The translations under genes were made by a program, and so were the position numbers. From NCBI RefSeq assembly GCF_900129565.1, contig NZ_FQWD01000008.1, positions 1 through 64,000 of the forward strand: a stretch of 64,000 nucleotides of DNA, read 5' to 3'. The DNA is from Marisediminitalea aggregata (GTDB lineage: Bacteria > Pseudomonadota > Gammaproteobacteria > Enterobacterales > Alteromonadaceae). The notes beneath the pieces were generated by a model that saw nothing but the letters and a program-made list of their open reading frames with translations, had not been told where the DNA came from and made no database searches. Shown one piece after another: positions 1 to 8,560 of this stretch (the stretch's first letter is position 1; each line of letters begins with the position of its first letter).

Positions 1-389
1 TTGACGAAGGTCGTGCAGGTGAGAACGTTGGTGTTCTTCTGCGTGGTACTAAGCGTGACGAAGTTGAGCGTGGTCAAGTACTGGCGAAGCCTGGTTCAAT
101 CAACCCGCACACTAAATTTGAAGCGGAAGTATACGTACTGTCTAAAGATGAAGGCGGCCGTCACACTCCATTCTTCAAAGGTTACCGTCCACAGTTCTAC
201 TTCCGTACAACTGACGTAACAGGTGCTGTTCAACTGCCAGAAGGCGTTGAAATGGTAATGCCTGGCGACAACCTGAAGTTCGAAGTTGAACTGATTGCAC
301 CAATCGCGATGGACGAAGGTCTGCGCTTCGCAATCCGTGAAGGTGGTCGTACAGTAGGTGCTGGTGTTGTTGCTAAGATTATCGACTAA
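1..389 (+). CDS. tuf: Elongation factor Tu, C-terminal part (5' end outside window)
   Basis: Only the last 128 or so codons are present; the reading frame runs from base 3 and ends with TAA at 387-389. The translation reads [20 protein letters not shown] near its start and ends [16 protein letters not shown], the canonical EF-Tu C-terminus (domains II-III). EF-Tu is the cytoplasmic GTPase that delivers aminoacyl-tRNA to the ribosome. The GTPase domain lies upstream of the window. The gene is the last of its transcript, because a strong intrinsic terminator follows within 25 bases. Gammaproteobacteria often carry two tuf copies; which one this is cannot be decided from the fragment. Confidence 0.98.
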   Translation, partial: DEGRAGENVGVLLRGTKRDEVERGQVLAKPGSINPHTKFEAEVYVLSKDEGGRHTPFFKGYRPQFYFRTTDVTGAVQLPEGVEMVMPGDNLKFEVELIAPIAMDEGLRFAIREGGRTVGAGVVAKIID

Positions 390-413
390 TCTTAGGCTTC
401 ACTAAGTCATCTG

Positions 414-441
414 AAAAAGGTCGCGCAAGCGGCCTTTTTTG
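414..441 (+). terminator. Intrinsic terminator after tuf
   Basis: Stem GGTCGC / GCGGCC (one G-U pair) with a GCAA tetraloop, flanked by an A-run on the left and a T-run on the right that extend the stem. It starts 25 bases after the tuf stop codon. Confidence 0.9.
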
Positions 442-529
442 TTTTATGTATTCAAATTCCGACACAATATATCTACAAAAGCCACCAATGCGCTTTATCC
501 GTCAAAATAAACCACGCTATTTTGCCAAC

Positions 530-572
530 TAGGGGTAAACCCCTATACCGAAACCTCCCTTCATTGTCTAAA
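530..572 (+). promoter_or_regulatory. Putative operator box and promoter of the PEP-CTERM-like gene
   Basis: TAGGGGTAAACCCCTA at 530-545 is a perfect 6-bp-arm palindrome with a 4-base spacer. CTAAA, a possible part of a -10 element, starts 24 bases after the right arm (568-572). The box ends 63 bases before the ATG at 609. Closely similar boxes precede both S8 peptidase genes at similar distances, so a shared regulator is inferred, possibly the NarL-type regulator encoded at 4053-4679. Confidence 0.5.
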
Positions 573-608
573 TTTAAAGCAACCTTTCAACAGTATCCGA
601 GGTGTGAG

Positions 609-1112
609 ATGAAGTCTGTTGTTTTAATGTCGCTATTAATGATGTCTGCAAGCGCTACAGCTGGAGTGATTAGGTATGATTTTAATACTCAAACATTCAG
701 CGATGCTCATAGGATTGGCGGCTACTTTGTTTACAACGATAGTAGCAATGCATTGCTTGATTTACTTGTTGCTATGGATGGGCCCACATATTCGTTCAAT
801 GCTGGGATAGCGGATTTGTCGAATACGGATAGTTTCTCGTTTACAACCGACAATTTGATATTTGGTGATAACCCAGATGAAGGTTTTCAGGTCACCGTCA
901 GTGAAGTTAATATTCTTACAGGGCAGTTCGGTTATGGTTCAAACGATACCTGTTATTACGATAACGACAACCTGTTCTGTACAGGAGGGTTGTTTCAGTT
1001 AACTGCAACAGTACTTGAGGAAAGTACACCTGCGGTGTCAACGACTGGCTCTTTTGGTTTACTGTTAGCAGGGTTAGGCGCGATGGTTGGATTAAGACGT
1101 CGCCGTAAATAG
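609..1112 (+). CDS. Small secreted protein with PEP-CTERM-like sorting tail
   Basis: The start at 609 gives a good signal peptide (MKSVVLMSLLMMSASATA, cleavage likely before GVIRYDF) and is preceded by a GAGGTG ribosome site; an in-frame start at 522 would put a long non-signal leader in front. The 167-residue product is beta-rich and ends with a hydrophobic helix and a basic tail (FGLLLAGLGAMVGLRRRRK), the layout of PEP-CTERM sorting signals, but Ser-Thr-Thr-Gly stands where Pro-Glu-Pro is expected. PEP-CTERM proteins are processed by an exosortase in the inner membrane. The palindromic box at 530-545 suggests co-regulation with the neighbouring S8 peptidases. Function of the mature domain is unknown. 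Confidence 0.75.
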   Translation: MKSVVLMSLLMMSASATAGVIRYDFNTQTFSDAHRIGGYFVYNDSSNALLDLLVAMDGPTYSFNAGIADLSNTDSFSFTTDNLIFGDNPDEGFQVTVSEVNILTGQFGYGSNDTCYYDNDNLFCTGGLFQLTATVLEESTPAVSTTGSFGLLLAGLGAMVGLRRRRK

Positions 1113-1151
1113 CTCTCATGAAGGAGTTCTCGTGTTCCTCTTCTTCATTTT

Positions 1152-1179
1152 AGCCCTCAGTTTGAGGGCTTTTTTTTTG
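1152..1179 (+). terminator. Intrinsic terminator after the PEP-CTERM-like gene
   Basis: Perfect 8-bp stem AGCCCTCA / TGAGGGCT with a GTT loop, followed directly by nine T residues. Confidence 0.92.
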
Positions 1180-1428
1180 CCTGTTTTTTAACTCGTCATT
1201 TTTTCCTTTCCGAAATCCTGTTCATTGGGCCTGTTGAGTTTTACTGTTCACTGTTACAGAAGCCCCTATCAATATAATAGGTAACGCATCCCAGTAGCAC
1301 GCATCTGTTCAGTCATTCCAGCAGCGATGAGATATGTTCATTAAAATTGGATGAAGCGTCATGATCGTATCGTCACCTCCAACCAACACTCAGCGTGTTA
1401 ATTAAATGTAAAAAATAGGCGCGTTATA
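1180..1428. other. Intergenic region, no gene seen
   Basis: I see no credible reading frame or RNA gene here. It is the upstream part of the leader of the S8 peptidase gene; the operator-like box starts right after it. Confidence 0.5.
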
Positions 1429-1473
1429 GGGGGAACTCCCCATAGAGGCAGTACAGGTTTTGCTCAATACTAA
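1429..1473 (+). promoter_or_regulatory. Putative operator box and promoter of S8 peptidase 1
   Basis: GGGG-AACT-CCCC at 1430-1441 is a perfect-arm palindrome with the same 4-base spacing as the box at 530-545. TACTAAACC begins at 1468, so CTAAA lies 28 bases after the right arm; the same CTAAACC string occurs 29 bases after the box of S8 peptidase 2. The box ends 61 bases before the ATG at 1503. Confidence 0.5.
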
Positions 1474-1502
1474 ACCCGTAACCATGACAAGAGGTGAAGA
1501 TC

Positions 1503-3959
1503 ATGAAACTGTTAAATCGTAAAACTCTGTTAGCTTCTGCAGTAGCGCTTGCGCTTCCTGCTTCATTCGTAAACGCAAAGACTTTCGACGCTGACCTGGC
1601 TGCAAATCTTGCCGAGGCTCCAACCGAACTGCATCAGGTAATTGTTACATTTAACGGTAACGGCGCACCGACAGCAGAACAAATTAATGCACTGACTGAG
1701 CTGGGCATTGGTACCGGTATCAGCATGCAAAGTATGCCAATTGTAGGTGTAATGGCCACTAAAGCGCAGGTTGAAGCGCTGTATCAGCGAGACGACGTTG
1801 TTTCGGTATGGAACAACGACGAGCTGACATTTGAAAACTATGAATCAACGCAAATTACTGGCGTGAAAGCTATGCAGGCAGATCAAAGTCTGCGTAACAA
1901 TGGCATCCCATACTCTGGCCGCGGCATTGGCGTTGTGGTTAACGACTCAGGTATCGATGGTACCCACGGCGACCTCTCTTTTCCTGACCATGTTGTGCAG
2001 AACGTACTTGCACAAACTAACCTTGCCAGCTTTAGTGGTATTCTGCCGGTCACTTATCAAGAAGACGTTATCAACACCGATATCCTGGGTGGGCACGGTA
2101 CGCACGTAGCGGGCACAGTAGGCGGCAATGGCGCAATGAGCTCTGGCTTACATGCTGGCGTTGCACCGGGTGCCGACATTGTCGGTTATGGCTCTGGAGC
2201 AGGTCTGTTTATTCTGGACACAATTGGTGGCTTTGACTACGCGCTGACACACCAATTTACCTACAACATTCGCGTAATCTCCAACTCATTCGGTAGCACC
2301 GGTGATGTTGGTACAGAATTTAACCCTGACGATCCGACCAACATCGCAACCAAAATGTTGGCTGATCGCGGCGTAATTACCGTGTTCTCAGCGGGTAACT
2401 CGGGCTCTGGTGAGTCAACGATTACCGGGAACTTCAAAAAAGCGCCTTGGGTCATTACCGTTGCCGCTGGTGACAAAAACGGCGAGCTGGCTGATTTCAG
2501 TTCTCGTGGTGTTAGCGGCAAGGGTGGAGAAGTCGTTGTCGATGGTGAGGTCTACACTTGGGAAGACCGCCCAACTGTTACCGCTCCGGGTGTAGATGTC
2601 ATCTCGGCACGCGATTCTCTATCCAGTTTAGGTGCGTTAAGTGCAACAGACGATGCAGAAATGATCGAACCGCAGCACTTGCCTTACTATACCGTTTCAA
2701 GTGGTACGTCTATGGCCGCACCGCATGTATCAGGTATTGTTGCGCTGATGCTTGAAGCTGACCCATCGCTGACATGGCGTGATGTGAAGCACATTGTCCA
2801 AGAGACTGCCACGCCTATGGCTGCCCGTGAAGCCTGGGAAGTCGGTGCAGGTTATATCAACGCGCATGCTGCTGTAAGAGCGGTAGTTGATGGTGTTGAT
2901 GTGTTTGGCGACACCGTGAAGAAAGATCGTGAATTCAACGGCTTTGCGAACGTCACCGAAGGTGATGCCTTTACTCTTGAAGCCACCTATCTGCCAGTAG
3001 GTGAGTCACCAACAGAAACCTTTGAAGTAGGCGGCGACGTGTCGCTGGTAGTAGCCAGTGCATCAATCGAAACCGCAACAGCGTTTGTGCTTGAAGATCC
3101 AGCCGGTAATCGCTACGGCTCCGGTATCGGTTTACCTGTGCTTGGTTCGTCAGTAGGTACATCTGCGCCAGGCATGGCTGGAACCTGGAAATTGTATGCT
3201 CGCGGCATTGGCAGCATCAGTGGCGTATCGGTAGATCCGCTCGGTGTGACTAACGGTGTTGGTATTCCCGGCACGGTAGAAGTTAATATCCGTTTGCTTG
3301 AAACGTCTGGCTTCTCAGGTATCGATGACGCGGTAGGCCATCCGGCACAATCGTTCATTGAAAATGTAGTAAGCAAACAGCTGATGGATGCACGTAGCGA
3401 TGGCTTTGCGCCGGATGCCCACCTGACTCGTGAAGAGCTGGCCGACACACTGACACTGTCTGCAAATCTTCGTCAGGCGCAAAACGGCAACGTATCTCAG
3501 TTCACTGATACTAGCAGCAGCCATTTCAATGCAGCGATTAACTCTGCGACAACGAAGGGCGGCGTATTGTCTGACCTTGAGATGACAGACGCTGCAGTTA
3601 TGACTGACGCAGGTTCTGGTAGCTTCAACCCGCAGGGCACAGTTAGCAAAGAAGACCTGGCTTACTCTCTGGTTCAGGCCCTTGGCCTGGAAGCCGAAGC
3701 TGCAGCATTTGACCCGGCTGATACTGTAACAGCAATTGTGTTCGGTGAAGCGATTGAGCTGGAAGATTCACACTTGATTGCACCAGAACTACGCGGACAT
3801 GTTCAGCAAGCACTGGCTGCAGGTCTGATGACAGTAGAAGTATATACCACGCAGGGGCCATTTGATTTTGAGCCTACACTCCATGCCCGCTTTAACCCAG
3901 CGAATGAAGTGACTCGTGGCGAAGCAGCGTTCTCAGTAACGAACTTCAATAACTTGTAA
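1503..3959 (+). CDS. Secreted S8 (subtilisin-like) serine peptidase with SLH-like C-terminal region
   Basis: The ATG at 1503 follows GAGGTGA at five bases and opens a signal peptide (MKLLNRKTLLASAVALALPA, cleavage after FVNA); a GTG three codons earlier is less likely. 818 residues. An inhibitor-I9-like propeptide (about 25-115) precedes the catalytic domain, which shows Asp148 in VVNDSGIDGTHGD, His198 in GGHGTHVAGT, the oxyanion Asn299 in SAGNSGSG and Ser403 in SSGTSMAAPHVSG. A beta-rich region follows, and the last 200 residues contain repeats resembling S-layer homology modules (FAPDAHLTREELA, FNPQGTVSKEDLA, FNPANEVTRGEAA). Inferred role: extracellular or cell-surface protein degradation. 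It is a paralogue of the peptidase at 10334-12811, sharing domain order and upstream box. Confidence 0.95.
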   Translation: MKLLNRKTLLASAVALALPASFVNAKTFDADLAANLAEAPTELHQVIVTFNGNGAPTAEQINALTELGIGTGISMQSMPIVGVMATKAQVEALYQRDDVVSVWNNDELTFENYESTQITGVKAMQADQSLRNNGIPYSGRGIGVVVNDSGIDGTHGDLSFPDHVVQNVLAQTNLASFSGILPVTYQEDVINTDILGGHGTHVAGTVGGNGAMSSGLHAGVAPGADIVGYGSGAGLFILDTIGGFDYALTHQFTYNIRVISNSFGSTGDVGTEFNPDDPTNIATKMLADRGVITVFSAGNSGSGESTITGNFKKAPWVITVAAGDKNGELADFSSRGVSGKGGEVVVDGEVYTWEDRPTVTAPGVDVISARDSLSSLGALSATDDAEMIEPQHLPYYTVSSGTSMAAPHVSGIVALMLEADPSLTWRDVKHIVQETATPMAAREAWEVGAGYINAHAAVRAVVDGVDVFGDTVKKDREFNGFANVTEGDAFTLEATYLPVGESPTETFEVGGDVSLVVASASIETATAFVLEDPAGNRYGSGIGLPVLGSSVGTSAPGMAGTWKLYARGIGSISGVSVDPLGVTNGVGIPGTVEVNIRLLETSGFSGIDDAVGHPAQSFIENVVSKQLMDARSDGFAPDAHLTREELADTLTLSANLRQAQNGNVSQFTDTSSSHFNAAINSATTKGGVLSDLEMTDAAVMTDAGSGSFNPQGTVSKEDLAYSLVQALGLEAEAAAFDPADTVTAIVFGEAIELEDSHLIAPELRGHVQQALAAGLMTVEVYTTQGPFDFEPTLHARFNPANEVTRGEAAFSVTNFNNL

Positions 3960-4012
3960 TACCCGCTCCTCAACGATGACCCATTCTTGCAAAATAGTTC
4001 ATCGTGTACCCC

Positions 4013-4041
4013 AAAGGCCAGCTTAGCTGGCCTTTTCCTTT
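4013..4041 (+). terminator. Intrinsic terminator after S8 peptidase 1
   Basis: Perfect 10-bp stem AAAGGCCAGC / GCTGGCCTTT with a TTA loop and a T-rich tail (CCTTTTCCTTTTT). It ends just short of the convergent response-regulator gene. Confidence 0.88.
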
Positions 4042-4052
4042 TTAGGGGAAGG

Positions 4053-4679
4053 CTATTCCAGCAGGCCAGCTTTGCCTGCCAGTCGGATTAGCTCAGCTGA
4101 ACTGCTTACATTCAGTTTCTTATAGATATTGCTTCGATGGTTTTCAGCCGTTTTCAAACTCATGGTGAGTAATTCGGCGATTTGTTTGCTGGTATTGCCT
4201 GCGGCGACCAGAAAGAAGACTTCACGCTCGCGCCGGGTCAAGGCGGTAATAGGGCTTGCCCGGGATGGTTTCTCCTGGTCGCTGCCAGGCTGAGCAGCTA
4301 TGAAGGCGGTCCGGCCGTGATAAATACTGCGGATGGCGTCTATCAGAACATCGCTGGATGATTCTTTTAATACGTAGCCTTTGGCACCGGCATCCTGCAT
4401 TGCCTCAATGTATTCGAGTTCGTTGTGCATCGACAGCACCAGAATCTTACAGTCAGGACGCTGGCTAAGTAGTTTATCGATAGCCACCAGACCGCTCATC
4501 TTTGGCATGGAGATATCCATAACAACAACGTCGGGTCGGAGTTTAATGACCTGCTCGATGAGTTCGACACCATCGCCGCATTCACCAATAACATCAATGC
4601 CAGGGTCGGCATTTAATACCTGGCTAAGACCTTGTCGCATGAGTACGTGATCGTCTGCCAGCACTATTTTTATTGTCAT
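4053..4679 (-). CDS. NarL/FixJ-family response regulator
   Basis: 208 residues. Receiver domain 1-120 with acidic pair Asp9-Asp10 (VLADDH), phospho-acceptor Asp55 (VVVMDISMPKMSG) and Lys in YVLKES; LuxR-type helix-turn-helix from about 144 to the end (LTRREREVFFLVAAGNTSKQ). It is the likely DNA-binding output of the histidine kinase gene just upstream, which it overlaps by 4 bases (ATGA), and it closes a minus-strand unit that begins with S8 peptidase 2. NarL-type regulators bind short inverted repeats, so this protein is the best candidate to recognise the GGGG-N4-CCCC boxes at 530, 1430 and 12898. That link is inference. Confidence 0.95.
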   Translation of the reverse strand: MTIKIVLADDHVLMRQGLSQVLNADPGIDVIGECGDGVELIEQVIKLRPDVVVMDISMPKMSGLVAIDKLLSQRPDCKILVLSMHNELEYIEAMQDAGAKGYVLKESSSDVLIDAIRSIYHGRTAFIAAQPGSDQEKPSRASPITALTRREREVFFLVAAGNTSKQIAELLTMSLKTAENHRSNIYKKLNVSSSAELIRLAGKAGLLE

Positions 4680-5377
4680 AACGCTACCGTTAATGTGATG
4701 TGTGTGCCTTGCTGGGGGCGAGCCTGTATCGTTAACTCGGCATCAAATGCACTGGCCCTGTCCAACATGCTGGACATGCCTATTCCCCGCTCTACGTTTT
4801 CGCTGTCGAAACCTACGCCATTATCGATAATATCTAACCGTATTACCTGATGATGCTGGCCAAGGTTGAGTGTAATTGTGTCGGCCTGGCTGTGCTTTAA
4901 TGCATTCACCAATGCTTCCTGTGCAATACGGAACACCAAAATTGCCCGCTCTTTAGGAATATCACTTTTCAGGGTGATATCACAAGCGTAATTCATATCC
5001 TCGGCGGCAAACAGGTTTCGGCAAAGCCATTTAAGCGCGGGTTTCAGGCCTAGATCATCCAGAATGGTCGGACTCATCATACGCGACAACTGACGCACAT
5101 CGGCCAATGCCATTTCGGCGATATCGTGTAATTCCTGAAATTGCGGATCGGTGTCAGCTATGCCTTGCAAACGCCGGGTGAGCCCTGTCAGTAACTGGCC
5201 AACTCCGTCGTGGAGTTCTCGCGACAAGCGGGCTTTTTCACTTTCTTGCTGGGCCCAGAGGCGACGCGCCAGTTCACGTAAATTGATTTGCTCTTCGTCA
5301 AGGCGGCGTTTGAGTTCGTCCTGCTGCTGCCGAATTCTTTCTATCAGTGCGGCCTGCTCGTCATCGCTGCGTTTCAA
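4676..5377 (-). CDS. Soluble NarL-cognate type histidine kinase (HisKA_3)
   Basis: 233 residues without membrane segment or sensor domain. Residues 1-50 form a charged coiled coil; the HisKA_3 phospho-acceptor is His56 in SRELHDGVGQLL, and the ATPase domain has EALVNALKHSQA (N box) and DNGVGFD (G1 box). It should autophosphorylate in the cytoplasm and pass phosphate to the regulator at 4053-4679. Start and stop overlap both neighbours by 4 bases, so translation is coupled to the Ser/Thr kinase gene upstream. Lacking its own input domain, it probably receives its signal from the Ser/Thr kinase or the FHA-GAF protein encoded in the same unit. Confidence 0.94.
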   Translation of the reverse strand: MKRSDDEQAALIERIRQQQDELKRRLDEEQINLRELARRLWAQQESEKARLSRELHDGVGQLLTGLTRRLQGIADTDPQFQELHDIAEMALADVRQLSRMMSPTILDDLGLKPALKWLCRNLFAAEDMNYACDITLKSDIPKERAILVFRIAQEALVNALKHSQADTITLNLGQHHQVIRLDIIDNGVGFDSENVERGIGMSSMLDRASAFDAELTIQARPQQGTHITLTVAL

Positions 5378-8300
5378 AAGTAGTGGGCCTCGTATTGTTT
5401 TGCCTGAGTTTCACTGAGTTGGCTGAGCCAGTTCTGCAGTGCTAATCGCTGTTGTTGCTGAGAATATTCGTCGGTAAAGCGCGTCAAATACAGATGATTA
5501 CGCCAATGCTCAGGGTGACCCTGAAGCTGCGCTTTTAACTTTCTGAGTGCCTCGATATCCAGCTCACTGTTTAAGTATAGCCACTGCATGTAAGACTGGT
5601 AGTAAATTGGCTTAGCCAATTCGTTCGCCCTTGTCATTAGCTTGCTCGTTGGTGAGAGTCGAAGTCTCTCCTGCAAATCTAAGAGTACTTTTAGCTCTAC
5701 CGTAAGCGGGATCTGACCCAGAGGCAGGTTGTCGATAAAGGGCTGTAATTCACTTCTGTCTACTTGCCCCACTTCAAGTGCTAAGGCATTAGACAGCCAG
5801 CCAAACACCGTGGCGTACTCGAGCATATCATCGGAAACCAGAGGCTCCACAACGCTGAGTTGATTAGCCAGGCATTGCCAGTCTGCAATGCGCAGACACA
5901 TCTCGCCGTGCCACAAATACACTTCTATCAGTGCGCGGCTGTCGTTAGAGGTTTCGGCGAGCTTATGCGCTTCGTTCACATTTCGGGTCGCTTCAGTGAG
6001 CTTGCCCTGTGCGAAATTCAGATAAGAGTAAAACAGCTGGTTTATCATCTGCTCCTGGGTTTGGCTCGGCGATATGTTTGTATCCACCTTAATGAGGTGT
6101 TTCGCTGCCGCGCGCCGGTCGCCTTTCACCATACTCATCAGCGCCAGGTTTTGGTGAGTGCGCATTAGGTGCACCTGATCGTTAATCCGTTCGAATTGGT
6201 TGAGTGCCTGATTCCAGTAAATATCAGCCAGTGAATAATCACCTAACAGAAAATGCATGTAAGCGACGTTCGACATACTCTCGGCCTGTTTGGCGGTATC
6301 GTCCAGTTGCGTGCGCAAATCCAGCCCCTGTTTGTAGTATTTCAGAGCTTGTTGATATCGCCCTTTCTCTTCGTACAAAAAGCCAAGGGTATCCAGAATA
6401 TGTGCTTGTTTAGCAATGTCACCAAGCTGACTTAACAGCATCGACGCTTCTTGCAGCGCGGTCTCTGCTCTTTCAAAATGTCCGTTAATCGCGGCCACAT
6501 TGGCCAGATTGGCCAGTGTTGTCGCCCTGTCTTCCGGCACACTGTCGGCGTCACGCAGTGCCAGCGCATCACTGAAATAACGCTCGGCTTGCGGGTAATC
6601 AGCCAGGCGCAGATGCGCTACACCGAAGGCATTTAAAATTAACCCCTCAGCCAGGGTATCGCCGAGCCGCCGGGCAGCAATCAAAGCCTGCGTCAGCTCT
6701 TCGGTGACTGCGTGGTTGATGTCGCCCTGAATAATTTTCAGTCGACCAAGCTCGAACCACAACTGCGGATTGTTCTGATTAATAGCCAGCGCTTGCTGAT
6801 ACAGCGACATGGCTTTGCGCGTGTCGTCTGCCCACTGCGCAATTTGTGCGCCCAAATAGAGGACTTCGGTATGCTCTGGATAGAGCGATAACAGACGATC
6901 ACTGGCTTGCACCGCAAGATCAAGATCATCGGTGAGCTCGGCTTGCAGGACTTTGCCGCGCAGTTGCCAGTACTCGCTGCTGTTGTTAAGTGCAAATAAC
7001 GCCGACAGCTGTTGTTGTGCAGCGCTGTAGTCTCCTTTTTGCAATGCCAGTTCGGCACCTTTCAACCAGCCACCAGGGTAGTCAGGGGATTGCTTTTGCA
7101 AGCGTGCGATGTGTGCTTCGGGGGAAATATCATTTGGGTCGTTAATGGCTGACGCAATGTTGTCGAGATAACTTAGATCAGGAGCGGCTCCGGGCTGATT
7201 AATTGCATTGAGTAATAGTTCAGTGATTTGCGTACCCATGGCGGCAACACCTTCGCCCAGTGCATCGTTTTTCACTGTCCGGCTCACTTCAAACAGGTAC
7301 TGGTTGGCAGGCATCAACACACCCGCCACGGAGACCTGATATTCTGAGTCTGACAACGGCGCTGCATCTAACAGTAGCAAAATATCGAGACCCAGTGTCG
7401 TGCTCAATGTAGTGCGGTCATCGGCAGATTGGACCGGTGAAAGACCGAGATTGGCGACCAATTGTTCTATTGGCCTGCGCTCTGCAAGCGCAATGCTGTC
7501 TGACGCTTCTACCGGGTAAGAGAGTAAGTTGGCCAACAGGGTAGTTGGGGCATAGGTTTGTTGTGTAACCAGTCCTACGCGCAGGGTTTTATCAGGTATA
7601 GCAACCGACGAAGGCCAAAACAAGCTTGCGGCCAGGGCGACCAACACGACCAGTAATACACCACTTACCAAAGGCCATTTTACCTTTGAAGAGGAGGCTT
7701 CTTGAGTGTCTTTGGCATTGATCATATCGTGCCAGGCTGTCAGTGCATCATCTGTAGACGGACGCTGGCTGGCATGCTCATGGGTTAATGAAGCCAGAAA
7801 AGCATGTTGCTCGTCATACCAACGCTGGGGTGGCTCTGTGGCATCGTTCTGCGTTGGTTTGACACTGTCGATGATGTGTTTCAGCACAATACCGACACTG
7901 TAGAGATCGGCGGTCTGGCTGGTAATCCCGCTATGCAGTACTTCCGGGGCAGCATATTCACTGTGCCCACTGGTTTGAGGCTTGGGATGGCTATGTTGCT
8001 GACCAATACCGAAATCGATAAGCACTAAGTCATTGTTACTATTGATCAGCAGGTTATCGGGTTTAATGTCGCCATGAAAAATCCCCTTGTGCTGGCATAC
8101 TGCAATAGCATCTAGCAACTGGCCTGCCCAACGCTGGTATTCCTCTACCGAAACAGGCCGTTGTATGCGAGCCAGTAACGGGTCGCCTTCGATCAAAGAC
8201 ATGGTGAAAAACAGCGAATGGTTGTCGCTGAATACATCGTGTACCCGAACAATATTGGGGTGTTGTAATTGGCGGGCCAGATTGACTTCGTGGCGGATTT

Positions 8301-8526
8301 GGTCGAGTTTTTGAGGGGCGCTTAATTGAGTGGGCAGCAGTTTTATGGCGACATCTATTTCCAGGAGCTCATCGAACACCTGATAAACATGACCCTGCGC
8401 CCCGCCACCCAGCTGTTTTTTGATGGTGAAGCGATTGACCAGCTGTAAGCCTTCGGGGAGCACCCGAACGTCGTGCAACTGCTGAGTTGCAAGATCCTGT
8501 TCGTTCGTAACATCCGAACCCGACAC
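5374..8526 (-). CDS. Membrane Ser/Thr protein kinase with C-terminal TPR region
   Basis: 1050 residues from a GTG start preceded by TAGGAGTG. The kinase domain (about 31-270) has a glycine loop (LGGGAQGHVYQV), Lys62 (VAIKLL), catalytic HGDIKPDN with Asp153 and DFG Asp171. The usual HRD motif reads HGD, a non-RD kinase that may not need activation-loop phosphorylation. One hydrophobic helix (284-304, WPLVSGVLLVVLVALAASLF) separates it from about 740 residues rich in TPR motifs (for example 560-830). By the PknB model the kinase is cytoplasmic and the TPR part periplasmic. It sits between the FHA-GAF gene (35 bases upstream) and the histidine kinase gene (4-base overlap), suggesting a combined Ser/Thr and His-Asp cascade. 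Confidence 0.93.
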   Translation of the reverse strand: MSGSDVTNEQDLATQQLHDVRVLPEGLQLVNRFTIKKQLGGGAQGHVYQVFDELLEIDVAIKLLPTQLSAPQKLDQIRHEVNLARQLQHPNIVRVHDVFSDNHSLFFTMSLIEGDPLLARIQRPVSVEEYQRWAGQLLDAIAVCQHKGIFHGDIKPDNLLINSNNDLVLIDFGIGQQHSHPKPQTSGHSEYAAPEVLHSGITSQTADLYSVGIVLKHIIDSVKPTQNDATEPPQRWYDEQHAFLASLTHEHASQRPSTDDALTAWHDMINAKDTQEASSSKVKWPLVSGVLLVVLVALAASLFWPSSVAIPDKTLRVGLVTQQTYAPTTLLANLLSYPVEASDSIALAERRPIEQLVANLGLSPVQSADDRTTLSTTLGLDILLLLDAAPLSDSEYQVSVAGVLMPANQYLFEVSRTVKNDALGEGVAAMGTQITELLLNAINQPGAAPDLSYLDNIASAINDPNDISPEAHIARLQKQSPDYPGGWLKGAELALQKGDYSAAQQQLSALFALNNSSEYWQLRGKVLQAELTDDLDLAVQASDRLLSLYPEHTEVLYLGAQIAQWADDTRKAMSLYQQALAINQNNPQLWFELGRLKIIQGDINHAVTEELTQALIAARRLGDTLAEGLILNAFGVAHLRLADYPQAERYFSDALALRDADSVPEDRATTLANLANVAAINGHFERAETALQEASMLLSQLGDIAKQAHILDTLGFLYEEKGRYQQALKYYKQGLDLRTQLDDTAKQAESMSNVAYMHFLLGDYSLADIYWNQALNQFERINDQVHLMRTHQNLALMSMVKGDRRAAAKHLIKVDTNISPSQTQEQMINQLFYSYLNFAQGKLTEATRNVNEAHKLAETSNDSRALIEVYLWHGEMCLRIADWQCLANQLSVVEPLVSDDMLEYATVFGWLSNALALEVGQVDRSELQPFIDNLPLGQIPLTVELKVLLDLQERLRLSPTSKLMTRANELAKPIYYQSYMQWLYLNSELDIEALRKLKAQLQGHPEHWRNHLYLTRFTDEYSQQQQRLALQNWLSQLSETQAKQYEAHYF

Positions 8527-8560
8527 GTACCCACTCCTACTTTGCGCCTGTGGCGCATCG

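Noticed and set aside
916..1119. 67-codon minus-strand frame opposite the PEP-CTERM-like gene
   Set aside because: No ribosome site and no family resemblance; antisense shadow of a gene with clear signal peptide and sorting tail.
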